From Orobanche coerulescens (Eukaryota > Streptophyta > Magnoliopsida > Lamiales > Orobanchaceae), in contig CM065815.1 of NCBI GenBank assembly GCA_033398695.1, positions 10,720,501-10,784,500 on the forward strand: a DNA stretch of 64,000 nucleotides. The letters run 5' to 3'. Each line of letters opens with the position of its first letter. The stretch's first letter is position 1. The position numbers and the translations under genes are program-made. This document shows positions 11,230 through 22,313 of this stretch, one piece after another. The notes under the pieces are model-generated. The model saw only the letters and a list, made by a program, of their open reading frames with translations, made no database searches and was not told where the DNA came from.

Positions 11230-11886
11230 TTGTCCGGGTGGGCACTAGGTTGCCCAAGGACTAGGACTTCATCTCCATAGGTAGGGTTGCGAGAGATATT
11301 GGTGCTGGAAGAAAGAAAACGAGATATGAAACGTGAGAGATATAGAGAAGAAACGGAGTTTAAGGTAGAAAGAAATGACGGGAAGAATAAAGAAATAGAG
11401 GGAGATATATTTAGAGGGTTTTCTGGTACACGTTGTGAAAATTGTGTTTGGATCACGAAACTAAAGTAGTTGTGTTTTGGATAAAAATGATGGTTTTTAT
11501 TCAGTTTTGGGATATTCTCCTGATATTAAATTCCTTACGTAATTTTTTTTGGTCGAAAAAATAATTCTATAAATTAGAGTGTAACAGGTACTTCAACTCT
11601 TGCATGACATTCTTTTTGGGATTCTTTTGTTCTCCCTTTCTTTTTTTGTTTTTTCGATCATAGATTTTATCTTATCATTCTCTTTTTCCAAACATTTATT
11701 TCTTGCCGTCTTCGATCACAATATGCTCATATTTCTCATTTTTAAAAAATAAAAAATTCCTCACACCATTTTCTCCTGCAACATGTGACTTACCATAGTG
11801 ACTATGTCACGCTCTTTCTTGCGGTGCCAAAATCGTGACATTAAGTTGAAAAGTGTGCTGTTTGAGTTGAGAACTTCTTTATTCTT
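11230..11886. other. non-coding spacer
   Basis: No gene is supported. A 60-codon lysine/glutamate-rich open frame at 11287-11469 lacks any motif. The stretch holds T-rich and A-rich low-complexity DNA. Confidence 0.4.
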
Positions 11887-12069
11887 AAGGGACTGTTCGT
11901 TTAGGGCTTGTTGAGCTCAATAAGCTGTATGGCTTATTCGGTCAGCTATACATTTTGCTCAGTTACGGTTTATTGGGCTCAATAATGGTTTTTTCGGTCA
12001 GCTAGGGGTCCATACCATTCAGCTCTTTATTGTCCACTTCTGATTTGTGGCTTATTGTGGATTTTTTTT

Positions 12070-12253
12070 TGTCGTAGAGAGAGCACACAAGACAAGAATT
12101 AGGGAAGAAGATGTATTCATTCTCATTGATAGGGTCCCTTTAAATATGGAGAGATTACATGTTCTGGAATATTCTAACAGGCCTAGCCCTATACTAGTTG
12201 GGAGAAGCCCAATAGCCCGTAGACTAAGGCACACATGTGTATTTACTTTAACA
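12070..12253 (-). repeat. Copia 1 3' LTR
   Basis: 184 bp, plus-strand borders TGTCGTAG and TTTAACA; pairs with 18791-18969. Confidence 0.9.
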
Positions 12254-12289
12254 CTCTCCCTTGTGCCGAGTCTCCAACGCATGTCAAGT

Positions 12290-12725
12290 TGTCTCGTTAA
12301 AAACCTCGTCAAGCAAAAACCACGTGGGAAAAATGCCTTGATCATAGGAAAAAAGAGTACAACATCCATACATATAGGTTACGCTAATTTCGTTAAGCCA
12401 AAACCTCTATTGATCATTTTGTCGATCAATGTGTGCTCAAGAACGTGATCAGTTCGTCGATCAGTGAGCTAAACGTCTAGTTACCTCGTTAAAAACATTT
12501 CCAAGTGATAAAAACCCAGTGGGAAAAAAAAGAATCCTTGGTTAAGGAAAAGAATGTAACTTACGACGTGGATATAAGACTCCTTCTCAGGTCTACATCT
12601 CCCCCTGATTAGTTCGTCAATCAAGGGATATGAAAAACAGTGTAAGTGATGTTGCCTCGTTAAAAACTTTGCCAAGTAACAAAAACCCAGTGGGAAAAAA
12701 TAAACGTTGATCAAAGAAAAGAGTA
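12290..12725. repeat. three diverged direct repeats in Copia 1 3' region
   Basis: Blocks at about 12294-12362, 12484-12552 and 12656-12728 each read ctcgttaaaaac, then a short spacer with ccaag or tcaag, then aaaaaccc-gtgggaaaaa, then gaaaagagta. They lie between the pol stop and the 3' LTR, spaced 170-190 bp. The last one overlaps the end of the RT-RNase H reading frame. Confidence 0.85.
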
Positions 12726-14384
12726 CAACATTGGTGGGTAAAATTCGTTATACCTCACCCTACCATCCGATCCTTTCTTCGATCTCGGGAGTTCGGAAAT
12801 CCTACGCATTCCGATATTTCTCACATGTTTTTCGAACACGGACTTGGGCAATGATTTAGTGAATAAATCAGCCGCATTCTCCTCAGATTTCACTTGCTTA
12901 ACTTGGATATTAAGGAGGGCCTGTTGTTGCTGATTATAGAAAAAATTTGGAGAGATATGCTTCGTATTATCCCCCTTGATATACCCAAGCTTCATCTGTT
13001 CGATGCAAGAGGCATTATCTTCGTATATGCATGTGGGCGCATCAGTGACATTACTTAGTCCACTGTTACCTCGAATATGTGTGATGATGGCTCTCAACCA
13101 TATACACTCACGTACCGCCTCGTGTAGAGCGATAATCTCGATGTGATTCGTGGAGGTAGCAACAAGGGTTTGCTTAGTTGATCTCCAAGATATAGCGGTA
13201 TCTCCAACTGTGAATATATAACCAGTTTGGGATCGGCCTTTATGAGGGTCTGAAAGATACCCAACATCAGCAAAACCTACCAACAGATTCATCGGGGTAG
13301 TAATATTGGCATTCAAACTTGCTTTAGTGATTGCGCAATCATTGACAGGTTCGTTAGCCTTGTGCGTGAAGAAAAGTCCCAAGTCAATGGTTCCTTTCAG
13401 GTATCGAAAGATGTTCTTTATACCAGTCCAATGACGTTGCGTGGGCTCAGAACTATATCTTGCCAACAAGTTCACTGAGAAAGCAATATCAGGTCGAGTA
13501 CACTGAGCTAAGTATAATAATTCGCCGATTGCACTTAAGTAGGGAATTTCGGCTCCCAAAAGCTCTTCGTCACATTGGTTCGGACGAAATGGATCTTTTT
13601 CCAAATCCAGACTGCGACCGATCATGGGGGTGCTAACCGGGTGTGCCTTGTCCATATTGAAACGCCTGAGTATCTTTTGGAGATAGGCAGACTGGTGGAT
13701 GAGGATTCCACAAGCTCGGTGTTCTAGCTCAATACCTAGACAAAACCGAGTTTTCCCCAGATCTTTCATCTCAAATTCGGATTTTAGATAGCTAGCGGTT
13801 TCCCTTATTTCGCCAAGGGTGCCGATTATGTTCATATCGTCAACATATACAGCTACAATCGCTAATCCAGAACTTGTTTTCTTGATAAACACGCAGGGAC
13901 ACAGTTCGTCGTTCTTATATCCCCTTCTAATCAAGTAGTCACTTAGGCGGGTATACCACTGCCACATCCGTCCGGATTGTTTTAATCCGTAAAGTGAGCG
14001 TTTCAATCGGACTGAATACGCACTCCGTGGCCTAGAGTCACTTGACTTGGGTAGTGAAATGCCATCAGGCACTTTCATGTATATCTCTCTATTAAGATCC
14101 CCGTAGAGATACGCAGTGACCACATCCATTAGCTTCATTTCCAATCCTTCGGAAACTACTAAGCTAATTAAGTAACGGAATGTTATCACATACATTACGG
14201 GAGAATACGTCTCCTCATAGTCAATTCCAGGGAGTTGTGAGAAGCCTTGGGCGACAAGTCGTGTCTTGTACCGAAGGACCTCTTTCTTCTCATTTCGCTT
14301 TCTGAAAAAAAACCATTTATGTCCAACAGGCTTTACACTTGGCGGGGTTAGCACTACCGGGCCAAATACCTGACGTTTTGTCAT
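12711..14384 (-). CDS. Copia 1 reverse transcriptase-RNase H
   Basis: 557 codons of open frame. Residues near 20-260 form the Copia reverse transcriptase (YKTRLVAQGFSQLPGIDYEET, LMDVVTAYLYG, LYGLKQ and the catalytic YVDD). The later part is RNase H (GFADVGYLSDPHKGRSQTGY, CIYEDNASC), ending near LFTKSLPKSVF. It is the C-terminal part of the gag-pol polyprotein, which would copy element RNA into DNA inside virus-like particles. The RT motifs and RNase H acidic residues (D in FADVG, E in HEAVRE, D in YEDN) are present. It is not joined to integrase in one frame, so the polyprotein is broken. Confidence 0.9.
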   Translation of the reverse strand: MTKRQVFGPVVLTPPSVKPVGHKWFFFRKRNEKKEVLRYKTRLVAQGFSQLPGIDYEETYSPVMYVITFRYLISLVVSEGLEMKLMDVVTAYLYGDLNREIYMKVPDGISLPKSSDSRPRSAYSVRLKRSLYGLKQSGRMWQWYTRLSDYLIRRGYKNDELCPCVFIKKTSSGLAIVAVYVDDMNIIGTLGEIRETASYLKSEFEMKDLGKTRFCLGIELEHRACGILIHQSAYLQKILRRFNMDKAHPVSTPMIGRSLDLEKDPFRPNQCDEELLGAEIPYLSAIGELLYLAQCTRPDIAFSVNLLARYSSEPTQRHWTGIKNIFRYLKGTIDLGLFFTHKANEPVNDCAITKASLNANITTPMNLLVGFADVGYLSDPHKGRSQTGYIFTVGDTAISWRSTKQTLVATSTNHIEIIALHEAVRECIWLRAIITHIRGNSGLSNVTDAPTCIYEDNASCIEQMKLGYIKGDNTKHISPNFFYNQQQQALLNIQVKQVKSEENAADLFTKSLPKSVFEKHVRNIGMRRISELPRSKKGSDGRVRYNEFYPPMLYSFL

Positions 14385-14423
14385 AGAATCAAGTTCTTCC
14401 TGAATTGCTTCTTTCCATTTGGG

Positions 14424-15029
14424 TCAATCTGCTCTACGTTGGCATTCGGCCACGGAGCGTGGTTCGATATCGTCATGCTCCATGATGTCATGGGCGACAG
14501 CGTAAGCGAACGCATCATCAATGCGAGTTGTCGACCTATCAACTAGATCGCACACACTCTCGTATAGAGAGATTTCTTTGTTCTCAGAGCTCGAATCAGA
14601 CCTCGGGGCGTCCCCCGGAAATGATTCATAGACATAGCTATAGTCAGAGATATTCTCGTGGGAAGGATTCCCAGCATTGATGTTTAGGGGATTATTATGT
14701 GCCTCACCGGTCCGTTTCTTCCTTGGGTGGGTGTCAATCGAACCAAGTGGTCTTCCCCGCTTCCTTTGGGGAGCCACGGCCTCAGCCGCACCGCAACCAG
14801 GTGCGACAGCAGCACTCAGTTCGTCGGAGTTGCGCCCCTTCCTGGGAACTTCTAACCTTGCAGGCACGTTTGCAACAGGTATGTGTGATCTTGTCACTTT
14901 CGCGATATCTGTAAACGCATCAGACATCGAATCTGCTACGTTCTGAAGATCGAGAATTCTTTTCACTTCATTATCACATAGCGAAGTTCGGGGATCAAAA
15001 TGAGACATAGTGGGAACCGACCACAACAA
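14424..15029 (-). pseudogene. Copia 1 integrase-RT linker
   Basis: The open frame covers the poorly conserved region between integrase core and reverse transcriptase: a basic tract (QRKRGRPLGSIDTHPRKKR) and an acidic/serine-rich stretch. It is in a different frame from both neighbours, so small indels separate them. Confidence 0.7.
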
Positions 15030-15700
15030 TTCCTGTCGTTTCTGGAGAAAGTTCGTCTTCTCCCCTCCCCTAACGACGGGAAGGTTGTCTCATCGAAGTG
15101 ACAATCCGCAAATCGAGCGGTAAATAGATCGCCTGTTGAAGGTTCTAAGTAGCGGATAATTGTTGGTGATTCGTATCCAACATAAATACTTAAACGTCTC
15201 TGCGGATCCATTTTATTGCGTTGTGGGGGCGCAATTGGCACATAAGCTGCACAACCAAATATTCGCAAATGTGAAATGTCAGGCTCATATCCAGTTACCA
15301 ACTGGTATGCAGAAAATGGTTGGTTAGATGTGGGTCGGAAACGAATAAGTAAAGCTGCATGCACGACTGCATATCCCCAGGCAGAAACAGGTAGATTGGT
15401 GCGCATAACCAATGCCCGGGCCACCATCTGAATTCGTTTGATGGTTGCCTCTGCGGGACCGTTTTGTGTATGCACATGGGGGACGGGATGCTCTACGTCG
15501 ATCCCGATCGACATGCAGTATTCATCAAATACTTTAGATGTGAATTCTCCAGCATTATCCAGTCTTATTGACCGAATAGGGTGGTCAGTGTGGTGAGCCC
15601 TTAGACAGATAATCTGTGCTAGAAGTTTTGCAAAAGCAGCATTTCGAGTGGACAATAGGGCGACATGTGACCATCGTGTCGAAGCATCAACCAGAACCAT
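14963..15700 (-). pseudogene. Copia 1 integrase core
   Basis: The frame begins inside the catalytic core at MVLVDASTRWSHVALL, continues with IRLDNAGEFTSKVFDEY, and has the third acidic position in NGPAEATIKRIQ, giving the D, D and E of the integrase triad. HLRIFGCAAYVPI is the usual downstream segment. The upstream part (about 15700-15810) is out of frame. It would join element cDNA to host DNA. Confidence 0.85.
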
Positions 15701-15811
15701 AAAATATCTGAATTGTCCGCATTCTGGTTGAATAGGTCCAGAAATATCACCTTGAATCCTATGTAAGAATGGAATGTTCTCAGTTGCATCTTTAGCGTAG
15801 GAAGGTCTCGC

Positions 15812-16501
15812 TCATACTTTGGCTAAAGAGTAGGCTTTGCAGAAATGACAATGTGCATTTGACAAAGTCAAGTTTGTAGAATGGGATGATGTCTCCGGTA
15901 CTTCGGACGACGTGTTGTGGGGAACACCGACAAAGTTCGTTATGTTGGGTTGTTGTCCTTTTCTACTTTTTGTGCGAAAGAAATGATGTCCGTGCGTATT
16001 CTTAAGTATGCGAATCATCATGTCACGCCCCGGATGTCCTAATCTATCGTGCCAAAGCCTATACGAGTCAGCATCCCAAAGTTCGTTTTGGGTAATTGCA
16101 TAGGATTCAACAACCTTAATCGTAGTGAGGTAAAGTGCACTCGATTGACTCGTAAGTTTCTCTAAGATGCGTTTTCGTCCGCATTCGTTAGAGGTGATAT
16201 AGAGAAATTCTATTCCATTCTCACAATGTGTTTCAATGTGAAAACCGTTTCTACGTATATCCTTGAAGCTTAGTAATGTTCGGGTTGCTCTTGGTGCATA
16301 AAGAGCGTCGGTGACGGTAAAAGTTGTGCCGTTAGGCATCAAGAACCGGGCAGTGCCGCGTCCTTGAATGAGCTGAGATGATCCAATCATCGTGGTCACC
16401 GATGTGCGATAGGCTATTAGTTCGATGAATAATAACCTATTTCTGAGGATAGTATGGGTCGTCCCACTATCTACCAAACATTCAAGTTCCCCACGATTCA
16501 T
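15812..16501 (-). pseudogene. Copia 1 protease and GAG-pre-integrase
   Basis: The N-terminal CLVDSGTTHTI holds the aspartic protease active site (DSG). RLWHDRLGHPGRDMM near residue 147 is the pre-integrase zinc-binding start, and HCHFCKAYSLAKV its end. The ATG lies seven bases downstream of a TACGTAG-GAATG acceptor-like junction and is separated from gag by a 200-base spacer, the same layout as Copia 2. Confidence 0.85.
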
Positions 16502-16709
16502 TCCTACGTAAAGTGGAGAAACTATGAACTTACAAACTCAAGCATAAGGAGCAATATTCAAGACGTAAAATAAAGCCAATCACATGTATAACGTAAGCAA
16601 CAATAATATCTTGTTCAAAAACCAAAATGCATCACACTATTATTGAATAAAATCGTTTAAGGCAAAACAGCCAAAATACGAAAAATGTCAACTGAAACAT
16701 GAACATAAA

Positions 16710-17765
16710 TTAGTCATAGTGTGGGGCATCTAATGATTCCAACTCGTATGTGTTATCAGTGACTGTGAAATTGACATTGGGTGGAATGTCGTAATCATTT
16801 TCCTCCATATATTGAGCCTCTGCTTTGGTCTCTCTATATTTCTTGTATGCAGCTGCGACGTGCTTGCTTGCGTGGCAATTTCTGAACCAATGGTCAGTCA
16901 TTCCACAACGAAAGCATAGGGTGTCATGTACTCGTTATGTGGGGGCATGAGTCTTAGGAGGTGCTTGTTGCTTGGTTCTATGACCGGGAGCATTATATTT
17001 CCTTTCTCCGCTGGAAGAGCCTCCACGACCTCGACAACGTCTTCGACCGCCACGTCCCTTACCACCATGCGGTTTCATTCCATGTGGTTTAGGATTAGCG
17101 CGTCCAGTACCCTGTTCGTCGGGTTGCCTTCCACGTTTCGTTTTGCCAAAATTAGCCTCAGGAATTTGCTTTGTCCCGGCTATCCTGGCATTATTGTTCA
17201 CCAACACCTCATTATGCTTTTCAGCCACCTGAAGGAGGTTGATTAGCTTATTGAATGTGGTGATACGCTTGTTATCGTACTCCAATCGATACTGCTTCGC
17301 TGGTATCAATGTTGAAGTAGGAAACGTGGAAAGCATTTTCTGGATCATGTCGTCCTCTGTGATTTCCTTTCCACAGAAGTTGGGACGTGCCTTGAGGCAG
17401 AGCATATCTTTGTTGAAATCGTTGACTCGTTCGTAATCAAGTAAGCGGATTTCGTTCCACTGTACGGTCAACTCGGGAAGTAAGGTATTGTGTATATTCC
17501 CGAAACGGCCCTTAAGGGCATCCCACAGTTCTTTGGGGGATTTCAACTGAAGATACTCCCACCTTAGGCTAGGGTCGATGTGCCGTCTAAGGAACATTAG
17601 CGCACTCGCTTTCACCTTATCAGACGGTCCGTTGGCCGTAGGATCAAGGAGCGTTGCGCTATAGTCCTTAGCGACAAAAGTGGTCTCGATGTCGGATACC
17701 CATCGATGGTACTCAAGTCCTTCTGAGTCCAGGATGTCGAATTCCGGACGAGTCGGATCAGTCAT
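16710..17765 (-). pseudogene. Copia 1 gag with an in-frame stop before the zinc knuckle
   Basis: The first 276 codons (17765-16935) carry the Copia gag capsid fold region (EYHRWVSDIETTF, LWDALKGRFGN, NDFNKDMLCLKARP) and a basic Gly/Arg-rich tail (KGRGGRRRCRGRGG). A TAA follows, but the same frame continues into CFRCGMTDHWFRNC, a CCHC zinc knuckle (C-X2-C-X4-H-X4-C), and ends DAPHYD at 16710. A single stop thus separates capsid from RNA-binding domain. Confidence 0.88.
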
Positions 17766-17983
17766 CTATACAAGATGAGGAAATGAATAAGTTTCACATA
17801 ATCATGAGTTCGTCCATGATAAATTATTCAATAATTGGGATTATTTTATTTTAGAACCAAGATGTATGGTCATGATTTCGACGTGATACACATGAAATTT
17901 CGTTATCATGGTATTATGAGTGGTAGTCATCTAAATATGCTAGGTATGTAGCCTAATTGCATGCCATATCTAAATATGCATGC

Positions 17984-18045
<62 letters not shown>
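17984..18045. repeat. (TA)n microsatellite
   Basis: About 30 TA units in the Copia 1 5' leader. Confidence 0.95.
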
Positions 18046-18047
<2 letters not shown>

Positions 18048-18339
18048 CATATAGTTCCTATGTGGTATAGCTAGATACACATTATGCAGTCAAATAGGTA
18101 TCTTATGACGCAATTATGATTAGTTATTCAACTAAGATTATGAATTAAATAATATTAACTCAAATGGTTAATACATTTATTTGATTTCGTTAGACATAAT
18201 TGAATCAATTAGATAAATCAAATTATGCTATTAAAATCACATAGAGCATACAAGTATGTACATGAAGCAGGTAGTAGAGCCGAGTTTGTGTACCTTACTT
18301 TGCGAGTTGGGTTAAAAAAAACTGAGTGGGTGAATCGGA

Positions 18340-18720
18340 TCTGAAACGCGTACCGAATCTGAACTGGGTCTGCAACTGGAACCGGGTCGGGTCCTGGGTG
18401 GCAGGCGGGTTGGGCTGAAAAGAAAGAAAAAAAAAACGGATCTGCACTGCTGGGAAGAATTGCAGTGGATGGCGACGGCTGGGAAGATGACCGGTGGTGC
18501 CGAGCAGGTCTGGGGCGGCGACGGCTGGTCGCGCGGGGGAAAGAAAAACGAGTAGCAGCAGGGCGAGCGGCGACGGCTGGTAGCGCGGGGGTTCTGCGCG
18601 AGGGGAAACGACGAGCGAAAAACGAGCAGGAGGGGGCGGCGGCGGACTGCTGCTAGGGTTTGCAGGCGTCGCGGCGGGGGGGCGATGGCGGCGGACTGCT
18701 GCTAGGGTTTTCCGTTTTTA
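18340..18720 (-). other. GC-rich leader of Copia 1 with internal repeats
   Basis: Between the 5' LTR and gag the element carries a GC-rich block. The word ggcgacggctgg occurs three times (near 18473, 18515 and 18569) and a 22-bp unit gcggactgctgctagggttt twice (near 18642 and 18693). No domain is seen in short frames across it. Confidence 0.6.
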
Positions 18721-18790
18721 TTTATTTATTTTTTTTTGAATTTTCGGACGGATTTTCTTGCTCTCAGTGGTAGACTACGTGCTGATAACG

Positions 18791-18969
18791 TGTTGTAGAG
18801 AGAGCACACAAGACAAGAATTAGGGCAGAAAATGTATTCATTCTCTAGGGTCCCTTTAAATAGGGAGATATTACATGTTCTGGAATATTCGAACAGGTCT
18901 AGCCCTATACTAGTTGGAAGAAGCCCAATAGCCCGTAGACTAAGGCACACATGTGTATTTACTTTAATA
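18791..18969 (-). repeat. Copia 1 5' LTR
   Basis: Matches 12070-12253 with a handful of changes; the terminal CA is changed to TA on the plus strand. Followed on the inner side by CGTTATCAGCACG. Confidence 0.9.
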
Positions 18970-19680
18970 TTTTTCTTATTTTTCGTCTTTTTTTTTCCTG
19001 GATAAAATGATGTTCTAATTTTCCATGTTACTTTGCTTTTTTAAGTTTCTCTTTTTTTTTTTTAACTTTTTGTTCTGTTTTTCTTCTGTTCCTTTCTTTG
19101 TTTCTTTTTTTTTTTTTAGTTTATGTATTTATAATTCTCCATGTTTTTTTGTCTGTTTTAATTTTACCACGTTTTTTTAGTTTTTGTATGTGTGAGAAGT
19201 AATAAGAGTTACTTTTCAATATAACATTTAATTCATATCCTTATGTTAGATCAAGTTGTTTTTTTTAAAAGAAAAAACATTCGAACGGGTATTTTTTTCA
19301 TTACGGTTTATTCAGCACAACAACCAAACAAAAATTTCTATACTGCGGGCTGAAATGGTCAATTATGACATTCAGGCTGTTTATTCAGCACAACAACCGA
19401 ACATCAATTTATATGATATCATACAGATGACTTAACCGATACAGACACCTTAATCGATACAGGAATTAATGAAAAACAAACCGAACGGCCCCTTATTGAT
19501 GTGAATCAAGAAGCAGTCAGTCAGTCCGAAGAAGAACTATACATTCCTGTGGGAACAATAACAAGATCACGAGCAAATGCGATAAAGGATTAATTAACAA
19601 TGCTCGTGCAAAATCATTTCAATCAGACCGATGACCATAAATATAATAACATCTTTATTTGTGTTATTGAAGCCGTCACA

Positions 19681-20581
19681 TGTTAGATCAAAAGTGTTGA
19701 TGTCATCATTCCAAGCAATAAGCCTAACTGAAGCAACTTTCGTAATTCAGATGTATCTCCTACATACAATGTCCAATTAAGCTCATATTCATACCATCGG
19801 AAAGCTAAGAGAAAGTCCTAAATTTTTATGTTCATCATGACATCAAAATCAGATATCTTCAGTGGTGAAAATGCGATACAATTGAAAGCAGGCGTTGGAA
19901 ATTTCAGATACGATACACCTTCGTATTTTTGTCACAACTTTCGCGTCCGATGTCCGATTGAGACGATTCTGGTGGGTTTGGAAAGCTAAGAGGCAGTACT
20001 ACAATCATCTAGAAGACATCAAGACCAAACTCCGAAGTTTAGGATTTGTTATGCCACTAAAACGACAACAGCATATTTTTCTTTAACTTTGATTTCTTAT
20101 TTTCAAAACATAAGTCTTGGTCCTTGATTTTTGTCCCCTAAAAATGTATTGACTCCTTAACTTATGGGTTGATTAGTCATTGATCATATTTTAGGAGTTT
20201 TGAATGTTGAATTTATAATTTCTTAGTCTTTATTTTATATTTTTATATTGTAATAGTTGTAGGAATTTTGGCTATAAATAGACCTCAATTTCATTTGTTA
20301 GGACACCTTCAAATTTATCAAAATTGTGAGTGTTTGTGTTAACAAACTTTCTTTTTATTTTGTTGAGTGTGTCTCTAAAATATAAATCGTGATTTCAATT
20401 CACTTATCGAGGCGTTAGAAACCTCGTGGCGTGTTTGAATCGCACCTTCCGATTTGCTACGGCGCGTCACGTAGAGGGCTTGAAAGTAAAACAATCATTT
20501 GCTTAATATTGGAACGATCTTGGGAACTAAAATCATACTAGCGATACGGTTACCACGGCACGTCGTGTGGGGGTCGCATCA
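19681..20581 (+). repeat. 5' LTR of Gypsy A
   Basis: Starts TGTTAGATCAAAAG and ends gggtcgcatca, immediately before a tRNA-Met-type primer-binding site. A TATA-like ggctataaatag lies near 20268-20280, a plausible LTR promoter. The left border is inferred from the TG start; no second LTR was identified. Confidence 0.65.
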
Positions 20582-20583
20582 GT

Positions 20584-20595
20584 TGGTATCGGAGC
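20584..20595 (+). promoter_or_regulatory. primer-binding site of Gypsy A
   Basis: TGGTATCGGAGC, one base different from the usual plant tRNA-Met-type TGGTATCAGAGC, sits two bases behind the LTR end. Confidence 0.85.
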
Positions 20596-20719
20596 TCGAT
20601 TTTTTCCATTACTAAGTGGTATCTATTTTCCTTCATTTTCATAATCTTCTTATCTTACCATCCTATCATTTCTTTCTATCTTCTAAGCCTTCCGTCTTCT
20701 TAATATATATAAAAAAAAA

Positions 20720-20753
20720 TCACGACGATCGGTTCTACCATTACAGTGATCAC

Positions 20754-20806
<53 letters not shown>

Positions 20807-21131
20807 ATATAAATCATCAAGTGTAAGCTCTTGGAATTATAATCCTTAGCATTTTGAATACCAAAAGAAAAAAGTATACAAAAAAAAAGTATAAAAAAAA
20901 AATTTATAAAAAAAGTATACAAAAAAAAACTATAAAAAAAAGTATACAAAAAAAAAAGAATATACAAAAAAATACTTATATATAAATATACCTATTTATC
21001 ACAAAGGTCGGTTCTACCACCACTGTGAATATATACACATATACATATCTATCACGAAGGTCGGTTCTACCACCACAGTGAATATATATACATATACATA
21101 TCTATCACGAAAGTCGGTTCTACCACCACAG

Positions 21132-21182
<51 letters not shown>

Positions 21183-21210
21183 AAGGTCGGTTCTACCACC
21201 ACAGTGAAAT
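20720..21210 (+). repeat. leader repeat array of Gypsy A
   Basis: A unit of about 28 bp (cacgaaggtcggttctacc plus accacagtga) occurs five times, near 20722, 21001, 21051, 21108 and 21179. Copies are separated by TA runs of varying length (the longest at 20756-20803 and 21137-21177) and by runs of aaaaagtatac. The array lies between primer-binding site and gag start. Confidence 0.9.
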
Positions 21211-21442
21211 ATAAAATAAATATAAAGCTGGAGTGCGGATTACCGCCCCTGTAAAATTAAATACTTGTCACAATACTAGTCTATATAATCACCTTGTGAG
21301 TTGTGGGACATTTATATCAAGCCGAGTGATAAAAGACAAGAACCATGCAAAAAAAAAACTAAAAGAGTGATACACGAGCGTTGAGTGATCGAGCGATATA
21401 CGTGAGGATCTTGTGAGGATTAATTTGTGTGTGTAAAAAAAA

Positions 21443-22313
21443 ATGTCGAAATCCGATATTGAGAAAAATGAAGGAAACGAAGCCCTTCAGAACATACAAG
21501 AAATGATCACTCAATTAATTAGAAGACAAGATCGACAAGAAGAAGTGATCAAAAATTTACAAAAAAATAAAGAGGACGAGCATCACCGTCGAAGAAGGAT
21601 TCCGAGTCCCATCTCATATAGAGAGTACGAGGATGAAATATTCTCCGAGGATGAAACTTACCAAAATCGAGGAGAAAGTGATCGAGGAGGTCGGAGAGAA
21701 CAAGGTAGACGGTATGAAAGGAAAGGACGAAACGAGGAAGACCGAAGTATGGGAAATATAAAAATGAAAATCCCAGCCTTCGAAGGGCGGAGCGATCCCG
21801 ACACATACCTTGACTGGGAGAGGAAGTTGGAAACTATATTTGACTGCCACAACTATGCTAGTACTAAGAAAATGAGGTTAGCAATAACCGAAATTTCTGA
21901 ATATGCCAGCATTTGGTGGGACCAACTTGTGACGGATAGAAGAAGGAATGGAGAGAGGCCAATTAATAGTTGGGAGGAATTAAAGATTGTAATGCGTAGA
22001 AGATTTGTTCCTAATTATTATCATAAGGAACTATTTTCTCGCCTTCAATCTTTCAAAACAAGGTCCAAGGAGCATCGAAGATTTTCGAAAGGAAATAGAG
22101 ATGTTAATGATCCGTGCCCATGTGAGGGAGTCGAGGGAGGCCACAATGGCGAGATTTCTACATGGCATGAGGGCGGAGATCTCTAAAGAAGTTGATAAAC
22201 AACATTATGTTGAGTTTGAGGACATGGTATATGCAGCGATCAAAATTGAGAGGAACTTGCGAAGGGGAGGCATCCACGTAAGCGCTCCCCGCCAGTTCAA
22301 CCGTCTCGATTGA
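21443..22313 (+). pseudogene. Gypsy A gag, frameshifted and truncated
   Basis: Begins [16 protein letters not shown], with a charged N-terminal part, then the Ty3/Gypsy gag fold ([46 protein letters not shown]). Near 22052 a one-base change moves the frame; the continuation is [21 protein letters not shown] through HYVEFEDMVYAAIKIERNL. It stops at about 22313 with no zinc knuckle and no pol, so the element is truncated. Confidence 0.85.

Larger units (their letters stand above)
12070..18969 (-). mobile_element. Copia 1: nearly complete Ty1/Copia retrotransposon
   Basis: Two LTRs (12070-12253 and 18791-18969) flank a minus-strand interior with gag, protease, integrase and RT-RNase H in Copia order. 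Flanking five-base runs are ttttt on both sides (12065-12069; 18970-18974), consistent with a target duplication but low in information. Next to the 5' LTR is CGTTATCAGCACG on the minus strand, the probable primer-binding region, shared with Copia 2. A polypurine tract (AAGGGAGAG on the minus strand, 12254-12262) abuts the 3' LTR. The two LTRs differ by about nine substitutions and one 5-base gap by eye, so the insertion is not recent. Confidence 0.92.
11887..19494. mobile_element. TIR (hAT-like) short element split by a Copia insertion
   Basis: Left end AAGGGACTGTTCGTTTAG (from 11887) and right end AAACCGAACGGCCCCTT (to 19494) are imperfect inverted repeats. Internal words recur on both sides (gcttattcggtcagct on the left, ttattcagcacaacaacc on the right), as in short TIR elements. 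Copia 1 lies between them. The element proper is thus about 180 bp on the left and 520 bp on the right. Flanking 8-mers tattctta and tattgatg match at only five positions, so the target duplication is uncertain. Confidence 0.6.

Noticed and set aside
20616..20967. Open frames on both strands ending in repeated Tyr-Ile
   Set aside because: They translate a TA microsatellite; the same holds at 21014-21202 and 27383-27719.
20720..21210. Regular repeats with spacers, CRISPR-like at first sight
   Set aside because: Spacers are simple TA runs, the DNA is a plant nuclear retrotransposon leader, and no cas genes exist.
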